Origin: Candidatus Fibrimonadaceae bacterium
GTDB lineage: Bacteria > Fibrobacterota > Fibrobacteria > Fibrobacterales > Fibrobacteraceae
Direction: 5' to 3'
Assembly: GCA_031281275.1 (NCBI GenBank)
Contig: JAITFP010000043.1
Span: forward strand, 1-64,000
DNA length: 64,000 nt
This document shows, one piece after another, positions 15,678-24,249 of the stretch; positions within the stretch are counted from its first letter, which is position 1, and every line of letters starts with the position of its first letter. The notes under the pieces were generated by a model, which worked only from the letters and a program-made list of their open reading frames with translations, was not told the origin of the DNA and ran no database searches. Made by a program: the position numbers and the translations under genes.

Positions 15678-16811
15678 ATGCCATATAGTTTTGAAAATGC
15701 CATTGCAGACAAACTTGCAGACAAACACAAGCAGGGTCTTTTGCGTTCATTATGCCAGCCTTCTGGCGCAGATTTTTCCAGCAACGATTATTTGGGTTTG
15801 GCAAATCATTTTGAAATAGCAAAAGCTGCGGCAGATGCTTATATTAAATACGGAGCTGGCAGCAAAGGGTCTAGGCTTTTGGGGGGCAATCATAAAATTT
15901 TTGAAGAGACAGAAAAGTGGCTGGCAAATTGGAAAGGCACGGAAGCGGCTTTGATTTTCAACAATGGATATAGCGCAAATGTAGGTGTTATATCTTCTCT
16001 TTGCGATTCAAAAACACATCTATTCTGCGATAGGTTAGACCATGCTAGTATGTTGGATGGTTATGCAATAGGCGGTGGAAAATTGCACCGCTTTAAGCAC
16101 AATAATCCGGCAGATTTGGAAAAGGCTCTGAAAGAGGTTGAGCCGGAGAGTTTTAAACTGATAGCGGTTGAAGCTGTTTATAGCATGGAAGGAGATATTG
16201 CTCCTTTAAAAGACTATGCGGATCTAGCAGAAAAATACGGTGCTCTGCTTTATGTTGACGAGGCTCACAGCGATGGAGTTTTGGGACCCGAAGGCAAAGG
16301 CTTGGTTTCGCAGCTCGGATTGGAAAGCAAGGTTCATTTGTCGCTTACAACATTTGGCAAAGCCTATGGAACAATGGGTGCTTGCGTTTTTGGTTCAAAG
16401 TTGCTCATAGATTACTTCATCTGCAATGCTCGCAGTTTTATTTATTCCACGGCAATTTCACCGGGCATGGTTGTGGCAATGCAAAAAGCGGTTGAAGTTT
16501 CAACAAGGGAAGGCTTTCGCAGAGACAGTGTGCTGAAAATGTCTGTTGATTTTAGGCAAAAAATAAGGGAAGCAGGGATGAATTGCCTGCAAAGCGAAAC
16601 GCAAATTGTGCCCATAGTGCTTGGGACAGTGGAAAAAGCCCAAAAATGCAAGGATTTTTTGCTTGAAAAAGGTTTTTACGTACCTTGCATTCGTCCTCCA
16701 ACTGTGCCTAATGGCACGGCACGGCTGAGGATAAATATAAGTGCCTCTCACAAAACAAGCGAAATTGAGGCTTTGGCAGAGGCATTAATTTTCTATATTC
16801 AGTCTTTATGA
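15678..16811 (+). CDS. bioF: 8-amino-7-oxononanoate synthase (BioF) or close AONS-family enzyme
   Basis: This PLP enzyme joins pimeloyl-thioester and alanine in biotin synthesis. It shows the AONS-family motifs FSSNDYLGLA, GAGSKGSRLLGG, DRLDHASMLDG, VDEAHSDGVLG and the PLP-lysine motif TTFGKAYG, then FIYSTAISP. From the ATG at 15678 it has 377 residues, the normal length. The 25 residues upstream in the ORF track are a Thr/Leu/Phe-rich artefact covering the promoter. No other bio gene is nearby. A related alpha-oxoamine synthase (glycine C-acetyltransferase type) is possible but less likely given SNDYLGL. Its stop overlaps the next ATG (ATGA). Confidence 0.82.
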   Translation: MPYSFENAIADKLADKHKQGLLRSLCQPSGADFSSNDYLGLANHFEIAKAAADAYIKYGAGSKGSRLLGGNHKIFEETEKWLANWKGTEAALIFNNGYSANVGVISSLCDSKTHLFCDRLDHASMLDGYAIGGGKLHRFKHNNPADLEKALKEVEPESFKLIAVEAVYSMEGDIAPLKDYADLAEKYGALLYVDEAHSDGVLGPEGKGLVSQLGLESKVHLSLTTFGKAYGTMGACVFGSKLLIDYFICNARSFIYSTAISPGMVVAMQKAVEVSTREGFRRDSVLKMSVDFRQKIREAGMNCLQSETQIVPIVLGTVEKAQKCKDFLLEKGFYVPCIRPPTVPNGTARLRINISASHKTSEIEALAEALIFYIQSL

Positions 16812-18436
16812 AAAAAATGTGCATCCTCTCCTTGTGCCTTGCCTTGCTTATGCTGGCAGCTTGTGGAGATAATTTATTCGGAAGCAGTTCCTCAGATAAT
16901 GGCGATGATGTTAAATCCCTGCGCATAGATGCAGAAAACGCTTTTAGAAAAGGCAATTATAAAAAATCTTATGAAATTTGCGAAAAGATAGTTAAAAAAG
17001 ACCCTACATCATCCTTTGGCTACTATGGAATGGCAAAAGCGAGCTTGTGGTGGAATGGAGTTAATCCATTCAGCGTATTTAGCCTTGTTAAACCGAAAGA
17101 GGGAGAATGTCCCTTTATGGGAGAAGATGTAAAGGTTAGGAACAATTTTCTTCAAGCGATGAAAAAAATTGTGCCTGCGTTATCTGAATTGGATAGGCGA
17201 GATTCTTTAACTGCTCTTTACGAATTTCATATGCGAGCCAAAGAAAACAAAAGCTGGGATACTACTTTTATTATAACAAATATTATAGACGGAACTACGT
17301 TAAATTTAAGTTTAAATGAAAGACTCTTAGATTTTAGAAAAACATTCTGCAATAACTCTTCTAGCAGTGATTGCAGCGATACAACTTCCGGTGGCAAAAA
17401 GAAACCCTTTCCTTTAAGCGACAGGGAATACAAAAGCGGTTATTTTGGCGGGATTTTGCTTTTATCTTCCTTTTCAAGATGGTTTTTAAACTTTTTTGAC
17501 TTCAATAATGATGGCTGCATAACAAAGAATGGGGAAAAACCAGGCATAGATTTCCCCAGCTCAGCTTCTGAATGGGAAAAATGGGGTTGCGAAGGTAAAG
17601 ACAATTACGATATGTCTGTATCGGTAAAATGCCCAAGAGATCCTATAACTGGCGAGATGAGTGTTGTTATTGATTCCAAGCAAATATTGGAAGATTTGGA
17701 AAAAGAATTGCAAGATTATTATAAAAAAATTGACTCTTGCACAGAAGCCTGCGAAACTAAAGGCATACCAAATGAGGTAGGGAGCATCAACGATAAAATA
17801 GATGATTTGAGCGATGCTTTTGGAGATATAGCAGATCTATTAGACGGCCTTGGGATTGGAGGAGGCGACCCAGATATTGACCAGGGGAGCATAAGAGAAG
17901 AAATTGACAAGTACAAAGCTTATGCCTCTTTCTACAAAATGGGAACCCATTATGACGAAGATGGAGACGGTTGCGTGGACGAAGAACTCATAGACGGGCA
18001 AGACAACGATGGAGACGGATTTGTAAATGAAAACTCAAGGCTGGCTCCCATAGACCCAGACGATAAGTATTACGGTCTTAGCCCAATGAACAATTCTATG
18101 TGGGGAAGTAACCGTTATAAAGATAATTCAAATTGGGAATATAACAAGCCTGTGCAATTGACGCCTCCGGTGAGAATATGCAATGCCCCGGATTGCTCAA
18201 TTTTTACAGAACTTCCCGCAGGTGAAAACGGATTAGTGACCGTAATAAATTTCACTCAAAAATTATACCCAGACGGCAAAAAATACTGGACAACAAGAGA
18301 TGCAAACCTTAAACTTGAAGTTGCCCAAGACAAAAGTTGCTCTAAATATGGTCTTGAATACCGAAAGCAAAAAATAGGTGGTTGCTGGCCCTATTACGAC
18401 CAAAATAAATTTAAAGAATATTGCAAGGAGTCATAA
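16808..18436 (+). CDS. Lipoprotein with TPR-like N terminus and calcium-binding DxDGDG repeats
   Basis: This 542-residue protein has a lipoprotein signal (MKKMCILSLCLALLMLAAC, Cys at 19) and a short Ser-rich spacer. A TPR-like helical pair follows (RIDAENAFRKGNYKKSYEIC, DPTSSFGYYGMAKASLWW). Further on are two Asp-rich calcium-loop motifs, DEDGDGCVDEE and GQDNDGDGFVNEN, of the thrombospondin type-3 kind. It is probably anchored in the outer membrane. The ATG overlaps the bioF stop and a TTTTCTATATT box lies 9 bases upstream, so it may have its own promoter. It is followed by a beta-barrel protein gene translated from TTG. I do not recognise a named family for the whole protein. Confidence 0.7.
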   Translation: MKKMCILSLCLALLMLAACGDNLFGSSSSDNGDDVKSLRIDAENAFRKGNYKKSYEICEKIVKKDPTSSFGYYGMAKASLWWNGVNPFSVFSLVKPKEGECPFMGEDVKVRNNFLQAMKKIVPALSELDRRDSLTALYEFHMRAKENKSWDTTFIITNIIDGTTLNLSLNERLLDFRKTFCNNSSSSDCSDTTSGGKKKPFPLSDREYKSGYFGGILLLSSFSRWFLNFFDFNNDGCITKNGEKPGIDFPSSASEWEKWGCEGKDNYDMSVSVKCPRDPITGEMSVVIDSKQILEDLEKELQDYYKKIDSCTEACETKGIPNEVGSINDKIDDLSDAFGDIADLLDGLGIGGGDPDIDQGSIREEIDKYKAYASFYKMGTHYDEDGDGCVDEELIDGQDNDGDGFVNENSRLAPIDPDDKYYGLSPMNNSMWGSNRYKDNSNWEYNKPVQLTPPVRICNAPDCSIFTELPAGENGLVTVINFTQKLYPDGKKYWTTRDANLKLEVAQDKSCSKYGLEYRKQKIGGCWPYYDQNKFKEYCKES

Positions 18437-19915
18437 TTGAAATACTTTCCATTAGCCTTATCTTTTTTGTTTTTTACTTTTGCATATTCCGCCAAAGGAC
18501 CGGAATATCGCTCTTTAAAGGTGCATGGCATGGGCGGAGCCTTTGTTGCCGTAGCCGATGGCAAAGATGCTCTTTACTACAATCCTGCTGGGCTTAATCT
18601 CATAGACCGTTTGGGAAATTTTGAAAAAAATCCAGAGATGGGTTATATGCCGTGGTCAAAATCTGAGGTACGGTTGTTTTCTGCGGCTGTTTTTCTTCCG
18701 GCAAATGAAATTGATAACGTTATTGATGCCTGTGGCGCGCCAAGTCTTGGCAAAGTAATAAAAAAGGTTTTGTTTTTTGATTTTGGATTTTTTGGCGATG
18801 CCGCTTGGTGCCCAAAATATATGGACGTTATCCCAGATGATAATGAATTTTTGCCAGATTCTTTAAGAGCGCATCCCGAACTAGCAGAAAACCTAAGAAG
18901 AATAGACCACAGCAATATTGAGATGGGTACGCAAGTGAGCCTTTTGGAAATTGCAACCCACAATTTTGGGTTTGCTGGCTGGCTGAGAGCTTCTGCCGCT
19001 CCTTATGTGGATGTGGGTATTTTTGTTCCGACTTTTGGCTATGACCCCATACAAATAGATGGGGTTGCGCAAACAGCCTTTGCGTTTTCTCCTGTGGACA
19101 ATTGGTCTGTTGGAGCCGGGTTAAAAGTTGCGAAAAGATATAATCAGGCAAGGTACGATTTTAAACCGAGTATGGATTTCAATACCAATATTGGCGAGCC
19201 AACAATAAACAAAGAAGAGTTAGTAGATTCTATCAATTACAGATGGAAAAACGTTAAAGATGACTTATGGGATGCGGATTGGGCTATTGGCATGGATTTG
19301 GGTGTGCTTTATCAAATAACAAGAGAGGTTAGGCTTGGGTCATCGCTTCGCAATGTGTTTTTTAGCAAATTGGCAGGCGAGTCAATAACCCCAAACTGGT
19401 CTATTGGAGCAATGACAAGCCCAATGATTTTGCAAAGCAATAGCTTTTGGGCGCGAAGAGTGAATTTTGCCATAGATTATGTGGATATTTTAGATGGCAC
19501 AATAACCGAAAAGTTTTTTTCGCATTTGAACTTTGGGGCGGAAATTGATCAGGTAGTTATACCCTCTCCAACTAGAGAAATGTCCTTTTTGTATCGTGCC
19601 TTGTTTGGAATTGTGGGTGGAGCAGTAGGTCTTGGCATAGGTAATGTGATTGGCGATGGTTATGGTGGCTATGGTGTTCTTATTGGAATGGGTGTAGGTA
19701 CCATTGCCGGCATTAAATTTGGCATTGGCGGAGACGCCTTGCGTGTTTCCCTTGGGGGTGGCTTTGAGGGTGGCTACCCAGCTTTTAATTTGGGCTTTGG
19801 GCTTTTTGGAGATGTTATCAATATGCGGTTTGGCTCTTATGCAGAGGAAAGGGGGGTGAAAACGGGACAAAATGGTCATAGATTCTGGACTGGGGAATTT
19901 AGCATAGGTTTTTAA
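18437..19915 (+). CDS. Outer-membrane beta-barrel protein (TraF/UPF0164-like)
   Basis: This 492-residue protein has a cleavable signal peptide (MKYFPLALSFLFFTFAYSAK). The motif GMGGAFVAVADGKDALYYNP marks outer-membrane proteins of the TraF_2/UPF0164/FadL-like barrels. Alternating strands follow up to a final aromatic strand (FWTGEFSIGF), the usual barrel-assembly signal. A Gly-rich segment near residues 395-430 (GGAVGLGIGNVIGDG) resembles a glycine-zipper insertion and is unusual inside a barrel. The start is TTG, placed directly after the previous stop and 6 bases after AAGGAG. Co-transcription with the preceding lipoprotein suggests the two act together at the outer membrane. Confidence 0.72.
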   Translation: MKYFPLALSFLFFTFAYSAKGPEYRSLKVHGMGGAFVAVADGKDALYYNPAGLNLIDRLGNFEKNPEMGYMPWSKSEVRLFSAAVFLPANEIDNVIDACGAPSLGKVIKKVLFFDFGFFGDAAWCPKYMDVIPDDNEFLPDSLRAHPELAENLRRIDHSNIEMGTQVSLLEIATHNFGFAGWLRASAAPYVDVGIFVPTFGYDPIQIDGVAQTAFAFSPVDNWSVGAGLKVAKRYNQARYDFKPSMDFNTNIGEPTINKEELVDSINYRWKNVKDDLWDADWAIGMDLGVLYQITREVRLGSSLRNVFFSKLAGESITPNWSIGAMTSPMILQSNSFWARRVNFAIDYVDILDGTITEKFFSHLNFGAEIDQVVIPSPTREMSFLYRALFGIVGGAVGLGIGNVIGDGYGGYGVLIGMGVGTIAGIKFGIGGDALRVSLGGGFEGGYPAFNLGFGLFGDVINMRFGSYAEERGVKTGQNGHRFWTGEFSIGF

Positions 19916-19979
19916 GCAAATAATTAAAATAATTAACATTTTTTTTACGATAATCAACATTTTTATATATATTTATTAT

Positions 19980-21491
19980 ATGTTGCAAATCCGTTACATT
20001 CGCGTTTCGTTTGCTCGCTTCATTGTTTTTTTGGCAATAGGGCTTGTACTGGTGGCTCTTGTAGCTTGTACTACCGATGGTCCTGAAGACAAGCCTAGTT
20101 CTTCTAGTAGCGGCGGCACTCCTCCTGTTATAAGTTCTAGCTCAGACGGCAACGTTCCGGGAGTGAGTTCTTCTAGCTCAGACGGAGATAATCCTCCCGA
20201 TATAAGCTCTAGCTCCGATGGAGATGTTCCTAGTGTAAGCAGTTCTTCTAGTTCCAGTGCAGATACTCCTAGCGTAAGCTCTAGCTCTGGTGCTGTAGTT
20301 GGCAGTGAATGGCCATTTGACTCTTCTAGCGAGAGCTTAACGGCAAGCCCTGGGCTAGATGCTCTTGGTCTTGAAAATGTTATTAAAATTGAATATAAAA
20401 ATGGAGGTGCTGAAATAACCAAAACTGCTAGCGAAGTTACAGTAGATAAAGACGGCGAAAATGTAGTTGTCAGAATTCCTAATACTTCAACAACGGAATA
20501 CAATTTTGTGATAAGCGGAACCACTAGCAATGGCTCGCTTAAATTTTATGGCGATGTTAGAAAGGGGCTTTATTTAAATGGTGTGAGCATCACAAACAGC
20601 AAAGGTCCTGCCATAAACATTCAAAAAAGCAAAAGAGTAATTGTACATTTAGTTAACGGAACTCAAAACTTTTTGACAGATGCCCCAGGTTATGTATGTA
20701 GCAATGCTCCACAAAATACAGAGCAAACAAAAGGAGCTTTCTTTAGCGAAGGCAAGCTGGAATTTGAAGGTAGTGGCTCTTTGGAAGTGAAGGGAAAATG
20801 CAACCATGCAATAGCAGTTGATGACAATTTTGAATTAAAAAATGGAAAAATAACCGTCGAATCCTTTAACGATGGTATCCATGCAAACGACAAAATTGAT
20901 GTGAGTGGTGGAGTTTTGAGCATCAATAGTAAAGGCGATGCCATTCAAAGTGAGAAAGGAGTTGGCAAGATAACAATTACTGGCGGAAAAATAAAAGCCC
21001 AGACCACAGGCATAAAATCACACGGAATTGCAAGCGACTCGGCAGCAGTTTCAATAGGCGGCAATGCAATAATTCAAATAGGCGTTTCTGGCAATGGTTC
21101 AAAGGGAATAAGGGCGCGTAACTGGGTGGAGTTCAAAGGAAACCAAAAAACGTTAATAAAAACAAGCGGAACCAAACATACAGACCCCGCAGACCCAGAA
21201 GATGAGAGCAATGCTGCAGGAATAAAATTAACTGGAGATTTATTTGTGGAAGGCGGCGAATTAACCATAAAAAGCCTTGGCGTTGGAGCTAAAGGAATAA
21301 ATTCAGACGGAAGTGCTACTATGAAAGATTCAAAAGTTGATATTGAAGCAGACGATAACGGCATAAAAGTTAAAGGAACTTTGACAGTTGAAAGTGGCAC
21401 TGTTAATGTGAAATCAGTCAAAACAAAAGCCATAAATGGCACACTTAACAAAAAAGGCGGTACGGTAAACGAAACAAACGGAGGCTCTTAA
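19980..21491 (+). CDS. DUF4353 carbohydrate-binding-like beta-helix lipoprotein with poly-Ser linker
   Basis: This 503-residue lipoprotein has the signal VLVALVACTTDG (Cys near 30). A linker of about 80 residues of repeated Ser runs (SSSSDGDVP and similar), typical of Fibrobacter surface proteins, follows. Next comes a right-handed beta-helix-like domain matching DUF4353 (VVVRIPNTSTTEYNFVISG, GLYLNGVSITNSKGPAINI, SFNDGIHANDKIDVSGGVL). DUF4353 genes are commonly found beside CotH, VTC and DUF4956 genes, as here. It opens a tight run of four genes (stop TAA immediately followed by the next ATG). Its role is probably in binding or organising a surface polymer; the substrate is unknown. Confidence 0.78.
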   Translation: MLQIRYIRVSFARFIVFLAIGLVLVALVACTTDGPEDKPSSSSSGGTPPVISSSSDGNVPGVSSSSSDGDNPPDISSSSDGDVPSVSSSSSSSADTPSVSSSSGAVVGSEWPFDSSSESLTASPGLDALGLENVIKIEYKNGGAEITKTASEVTVDKDGENVVVRIPNTSTTEYNFVISGTTSNGSLKFYGDVRKGLYLNGVSITNSKGPAINIQKSKRVIVHLVNGTQNFLTDAPGYVCSNAPQNTEQTKGAFFSEGKLEFEGSGSLEVKGKCNHAIAVDDNFELKNGKITVESFNDGIHANDKIDVSGGVLSINSKGDAIQSEKGVGKITITGGKIKAQTTGIKSHGIASDSAAVSIGGNAIIQIGVSGNGSKGIRARNWVEFKGNQKTLIKTSGTKHTDPADPEDESNAAGIKLTGDLFVEGGELTIKSLGVGAKGINSDGSATMKDSKVDIEADDNGIKVKGTLTVESGTVNVKSVKTKAINGTLNKKGGTVNETNGGS

Positions 21492-22286
21492 ATGCTTGAA
21501 GCTTTTCAAAACAACATGATGCAAAACAGCTTGTTTCAAAATTGCCTGCAACCTTTTTTGCGTTCCTCTTTAGAAGAGTCAAAGGCAATGTCTTTCTTGA
21601 ACAGGTTTGATACCAAATATGTTTTGAAAATTGAAAATGCTTTTGATTTTTTAAAGGAAATTAAAGACAATTATTCCTTGCTCCAAATAAACGATGAGAT
21701 TATTCAAAGCTACAGAACAGTTTATTTTGATACTCCAGATTTGCATTGCTTTAACCTGCACCACAACAAAAGGGCAAATAGATTCAAATTCCGCACAAGG
21801 CATTATTTGAGCAACGGAAAAATTTACAACGAGATAAAGCAAAAATTAAACACTGGAAAAACCGTGAAATTTCGCCAACGCAGAGATGGAATGGAAAATA
21901 TAGCCGAATTTGACAATGATTTTGCAAACTTAATACACACCAACAATTACAATTTCGAAAACTTGGCACCTTCCCTTTTTGTTTTCTTTAACCGCATAAC
22001 GCTTTTGAACAAATATTTCCCAGAGAGAATGACATTAGATTTTGGCCTTAGATACGGTTACAACAATGAAGAATTTTCGCTTAACAACACAGCGATAGTA
22101 GAATTAAAGAGAGAAAGGACCCCCGATAGAACAGTCTCTCAGGATTTTTTCCGCAAAATTTGCAAAACACCAAGCGGTTTTTCCAAATATACCATTGGTG
22201 TTTCGTTAACTCACGAAGAGGCAAAGAAAAATCGCTTTTTGCCAAGAGTTAGAAAGTTATCTTATGAACATAGGAGTGTAGTATGA
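21492..22286 (+). CDS. VTC-domain (polyphosphate polymerase-like) protein
   Basis: This 264-residue soluble protein has the VTC catalytic tunnel fold. The motifs are FLNRFDTKYVLK at the N terminus, SYRTVYFDTPDLHCF, RANRFKFRTRHYL, IYNEIKQKLNTGKTVKFR and a C-terminal AIVELKRE. They supply the Lys/Arg clusters and acidic metal ligands that in yeast Vtc4 polymerise phosphate from ATP. Bacterial members occur next to DUF4956 and CotH genes but are biochemically little known. It is translated from an ATG abutting the DUF4353 stop and overlaps the DUF4956 start by 4 bases, a strong sign of a complex or shared pathway. A polyphosphate product is inferred. Confidence 0.82.
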   Translation: MLEAFQNNMMQNSLFQNCLQPFLRSSLEESKAMSFLNRFDTKYVLKIENAFDFLKEIKDNYSLLQINDEIIQSYRTVYFDTPDLHCFNLHHNKRANRFKFRTRHYLSNGKIYNEIKQKLNTGKTVKFRQRRDGMENIAEFDNDFANLIHTNNYNFENLAPSLFVFFNRITLLNKYFPERMTLDFGLRYGYNNEEFSLNNTAIVELKRERTPDRTVSQDFFRKICKTPSGFSKYTIGVSLTHEEAKKNRFLPRVRKLSYEHRSVV

Positions 22287-22879
22287 GCATTTTACATTTT
22301 GGCGCAGATGATCAGGCTTTTGTGGTGGCAATGGCTATTCGCTTTGTCATTGATATCATCTTTGCTTACGTTTTAATATGTGGCATTTATTCGAAAGAGC
22401 ATCGAATAAGGGAGTATTCCTTCACCTTTTTTATATCAAATATTTTGATATTTTTGGTGACCTCGGCTTTGGCTTCGGTTAAGGTTAAAACGGGTTTTGC
22501 ATTTGGGCTTTTTGCCATTCTCTCCATTTTGCGTTACAGAACGGAGCAAATTCAAATTCGAGAAATGACCTTCCTTTTTGCTTCCATAATCCTTGGAGTT
22601 ATAAACTCCCTTGCAACAGATGAGCTTTCTATATTCACAGTTCTTTTAGCAGATATTATGCTCTGCGCTAGCATTTTCATTGCCGAAAAAGCCTTCATAG
22701 GCAGCACCGACCAAATACTTTTATTCTACGATAACTCCAAGCTTTTGGCAAAAGATAAGAAAAAAGAACTCTACGAAGACATAAAAAACCGCTTTGGCTA
22801 TGAAGTGCTAAAAGTTTCCATAGTGAGAATGAACTATCTAACAGATAGCGCAGAAATCAAATTGGTGTACAGAAGGTAA
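22283..22879 (+). CDS. DUF4956 membrane protein
   Basis: This 198-residue protein has four predicted membrane helices in its first 140 residues (FVIDIIFAYVLICGIY, FFISNILIFLVTSALA, FAFGLFAILSILRYR, MTFLFASIILGVINSLA). A cytoplasmic C-terminal alpha/beta domain (LLFYDNSKLLAKDKKKEL ... KVSIVRMNY) follows. The helix ending AILSILRYRTEQIQIREM is the hallmark of DUF4956. The gene overlaps the VTC gene by 4 bases. The usual VTC-DUF4956 pairing suggests DUF4956 is the membrane partner or exporter for the VTC product, but nothing in the sequence proves this. Confidence 0.82.
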   Translation: MSILHFGADDQAFVVAMAIRFVIDIIFAYVLICGIYSKEHRIREYSFTFFISNILIFLVTSALASVKVKTGFAFGLFAILSILRYRTEQIQIREMTFLFASIILGVINSLATDELSIFTVLLADIMLCASIFIAEKAFIGSTDQILLFYDNSKLLAKDKKKELYEDIKNRFGYEVLKVSIVRMNYLTDSAEIKLVYRR

Positions 22880-22882
22880 AAA

Positions 22883-24127
22883 ATGGTAAATAGTTCAAAA
22901 ATCCTTCTCATTCTTCTAATCGGGGGAATCGGGGTTCAGACAGTTTTTGCCAAGAAAGATAAAAGTGCTGTTGCGAAAGACACCGTTGCGGTTATTACCG
23001 AAATAGAAACAAAAATAGAACCCAAAATAGAACCAAAGAAAGAATCTAAAAAAGTTGCCAAAAAAGACACCACTGTGAAAGCGGTGGCAGAAAAAGAGGA
23101 AACTATAATCAAAGTAGATGGAATTTTGGAAGTTGGCTTTGACAACCACTATAAAGCGGATAAAAAAGTCACTGAATACAATAGGATAGGCAAAGCGGAA
23201 GTTGATGTTTCTATGCGCCCTGCAAAGAAAATTAGGGCGGTAATTGGCTTTGAATATAACCGAGGCGATAGCGTTGCAATTGAAATAGAAAGGCAAATAA
23301 TTAGAGAAGACCGCCGCAAAGATAGTATTTGGATTGACACAGTATTCAAAGAAAAACATAAGGTTGAACGCACGTTCACAATGGACAAACTTTATGCTCA
23401 ATACAACCCTTTTAATTTTAGCACCATTCGCTTTGGTTATATTAAAAAATCTTTTGGAATAGAAGAAAAAACCAGTCTTGACGAGCGTTATTTCCGTAAA
23501 CGCTCAATAATAAACGATTTTCTCGATTCAAAAGGCATTGATTTTTTGGGGCACGATTTAACCTTGCAATATCGCCATGAATTGGGCAAAAAATTGGATT
23601 TAAGGGGAGGTTTTTCCTGGACTGAGGACTCTAAGCGCTACTTGCAAAATTACAGTGCTGAATATGACGATAAAAAAAATAATGTTATCTTAGCCGCCAT
23701 AATAAAGCACTATTTGCCAGATGATGATATGATAACCACATTCATTTCTTCGCTTTCTTATAAACGCACAGGTAATTTGCTTGCAAGCGAAGCGGAGCTA
23801 ACTTATGGCACTAATCCAGATTTGAAAAGCAGTGGCATAGATGCTACTATTTTGGGAGCTAGGTTAAAGGAAAATTTCTTTATAAATACAGGCACAAGCA
23901 TTTTGAATCAGGTTATTCCAGTTGCCGAGGCTGCTATTTTTAGCAGGGATTTTAAGATGGACAGCACAGAGTTTGAAGCTCAATTTAGAGCTGGCTTAAC
24001 CCTTGGTTTTGCCAAAAAATCAGCTTTTCAGTGGCGGAATAATTATGGAGTTGTTTCAAAAATAAAGGAAGACGACAAAAAACTCTGGCGAAGACGCTTT
24101 GATAGCGAGGTTGTGGTGATATTTTAG
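22883..24127 (+). CDS. Porin-like outer-membrane protein, possibly phosphate-selective (OprO/OprP-like)
   Basis: This 414-residue protein has a signal peptide that itself derives from a genomic repeat (KILLILLIGGIGVQTVFA). A Lys/Glu-rich periplasmic stretch (IEPKIEPKKESKKVAKK) follows, then a barrel of amphipathic strands with features of the OprO/OprP family. Examples are VDGILEVGFDNHYKADK, IRFGYIKKSFGIEEKTS and a final strand RRRFDSEVVVIF. The motif FGIEEKTSLDERYF is typical of the phosphate-selective porin family. Linkage to a VTC polyphosphate-polymerase-like gene makes a phosphate or polyphosphate role attractive, but substrate selectivity is inferred. It is the last gene before a separate promoter for the CotH array. 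Confidence 0.68.
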   Translation: MVNSSKILLILLIGGIGVQTVFAKKDKSAVAKDTVAVITEIETKIEPKIEPKKESKKVAKKDTTVKAVAEKEETIIKVDGILEVGFDNHYKADKKVTEYNRIGKAEVDVSMRPAKKIRAVIGFEYNRGDSVAIEIERQIIREDRRKDSIWIDTVFKEKHKVERTFTMDKLYAQYNPFNFSTIRFGYIKKSFGIEEKTSLDERYFRKRSIINDFLDSKGIDFLGHDLTLQYRHELGKKLDLRGGFSWTEDSKRYLQNYSAEYDDKKNNVILAAIIKHYLPDDDMITTFISSLSYKRTGNLLASEAELTYGTNPDLKSSGIDATILGARLKENFFINTGTSILNQVIPVAEAAIFSRDFKMDSTEFEAQFRAGLTLGFAKKSAFQWRNNYGVVSKIKEDDKKLWRRRFDSEVVVIF

Positions 24128-24185
24128 GCAATAAATATCACAAAATATTGCAAAAAGCCGTTTTTTAACTTTTTTCTACTCCAAA

Positions 24186-24214
24186 TTGTAATATATTTGT
24201 AATAATAATATATA
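24186..24214 (+). promoter_or_regulatory. Candidate promoter of the CotH array
   Basis: TTGTAA (24186-24191), 17 bases, then TATATA (24209-24214) in a very AT-rich stretch. A GGAGGTG ribosome site lies just before the ATG at 24250. Confidence 0.4.
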
Positions 24215-24249
24215 TTTATATAATAAGACGATTTCCCATCGGAGGTGTT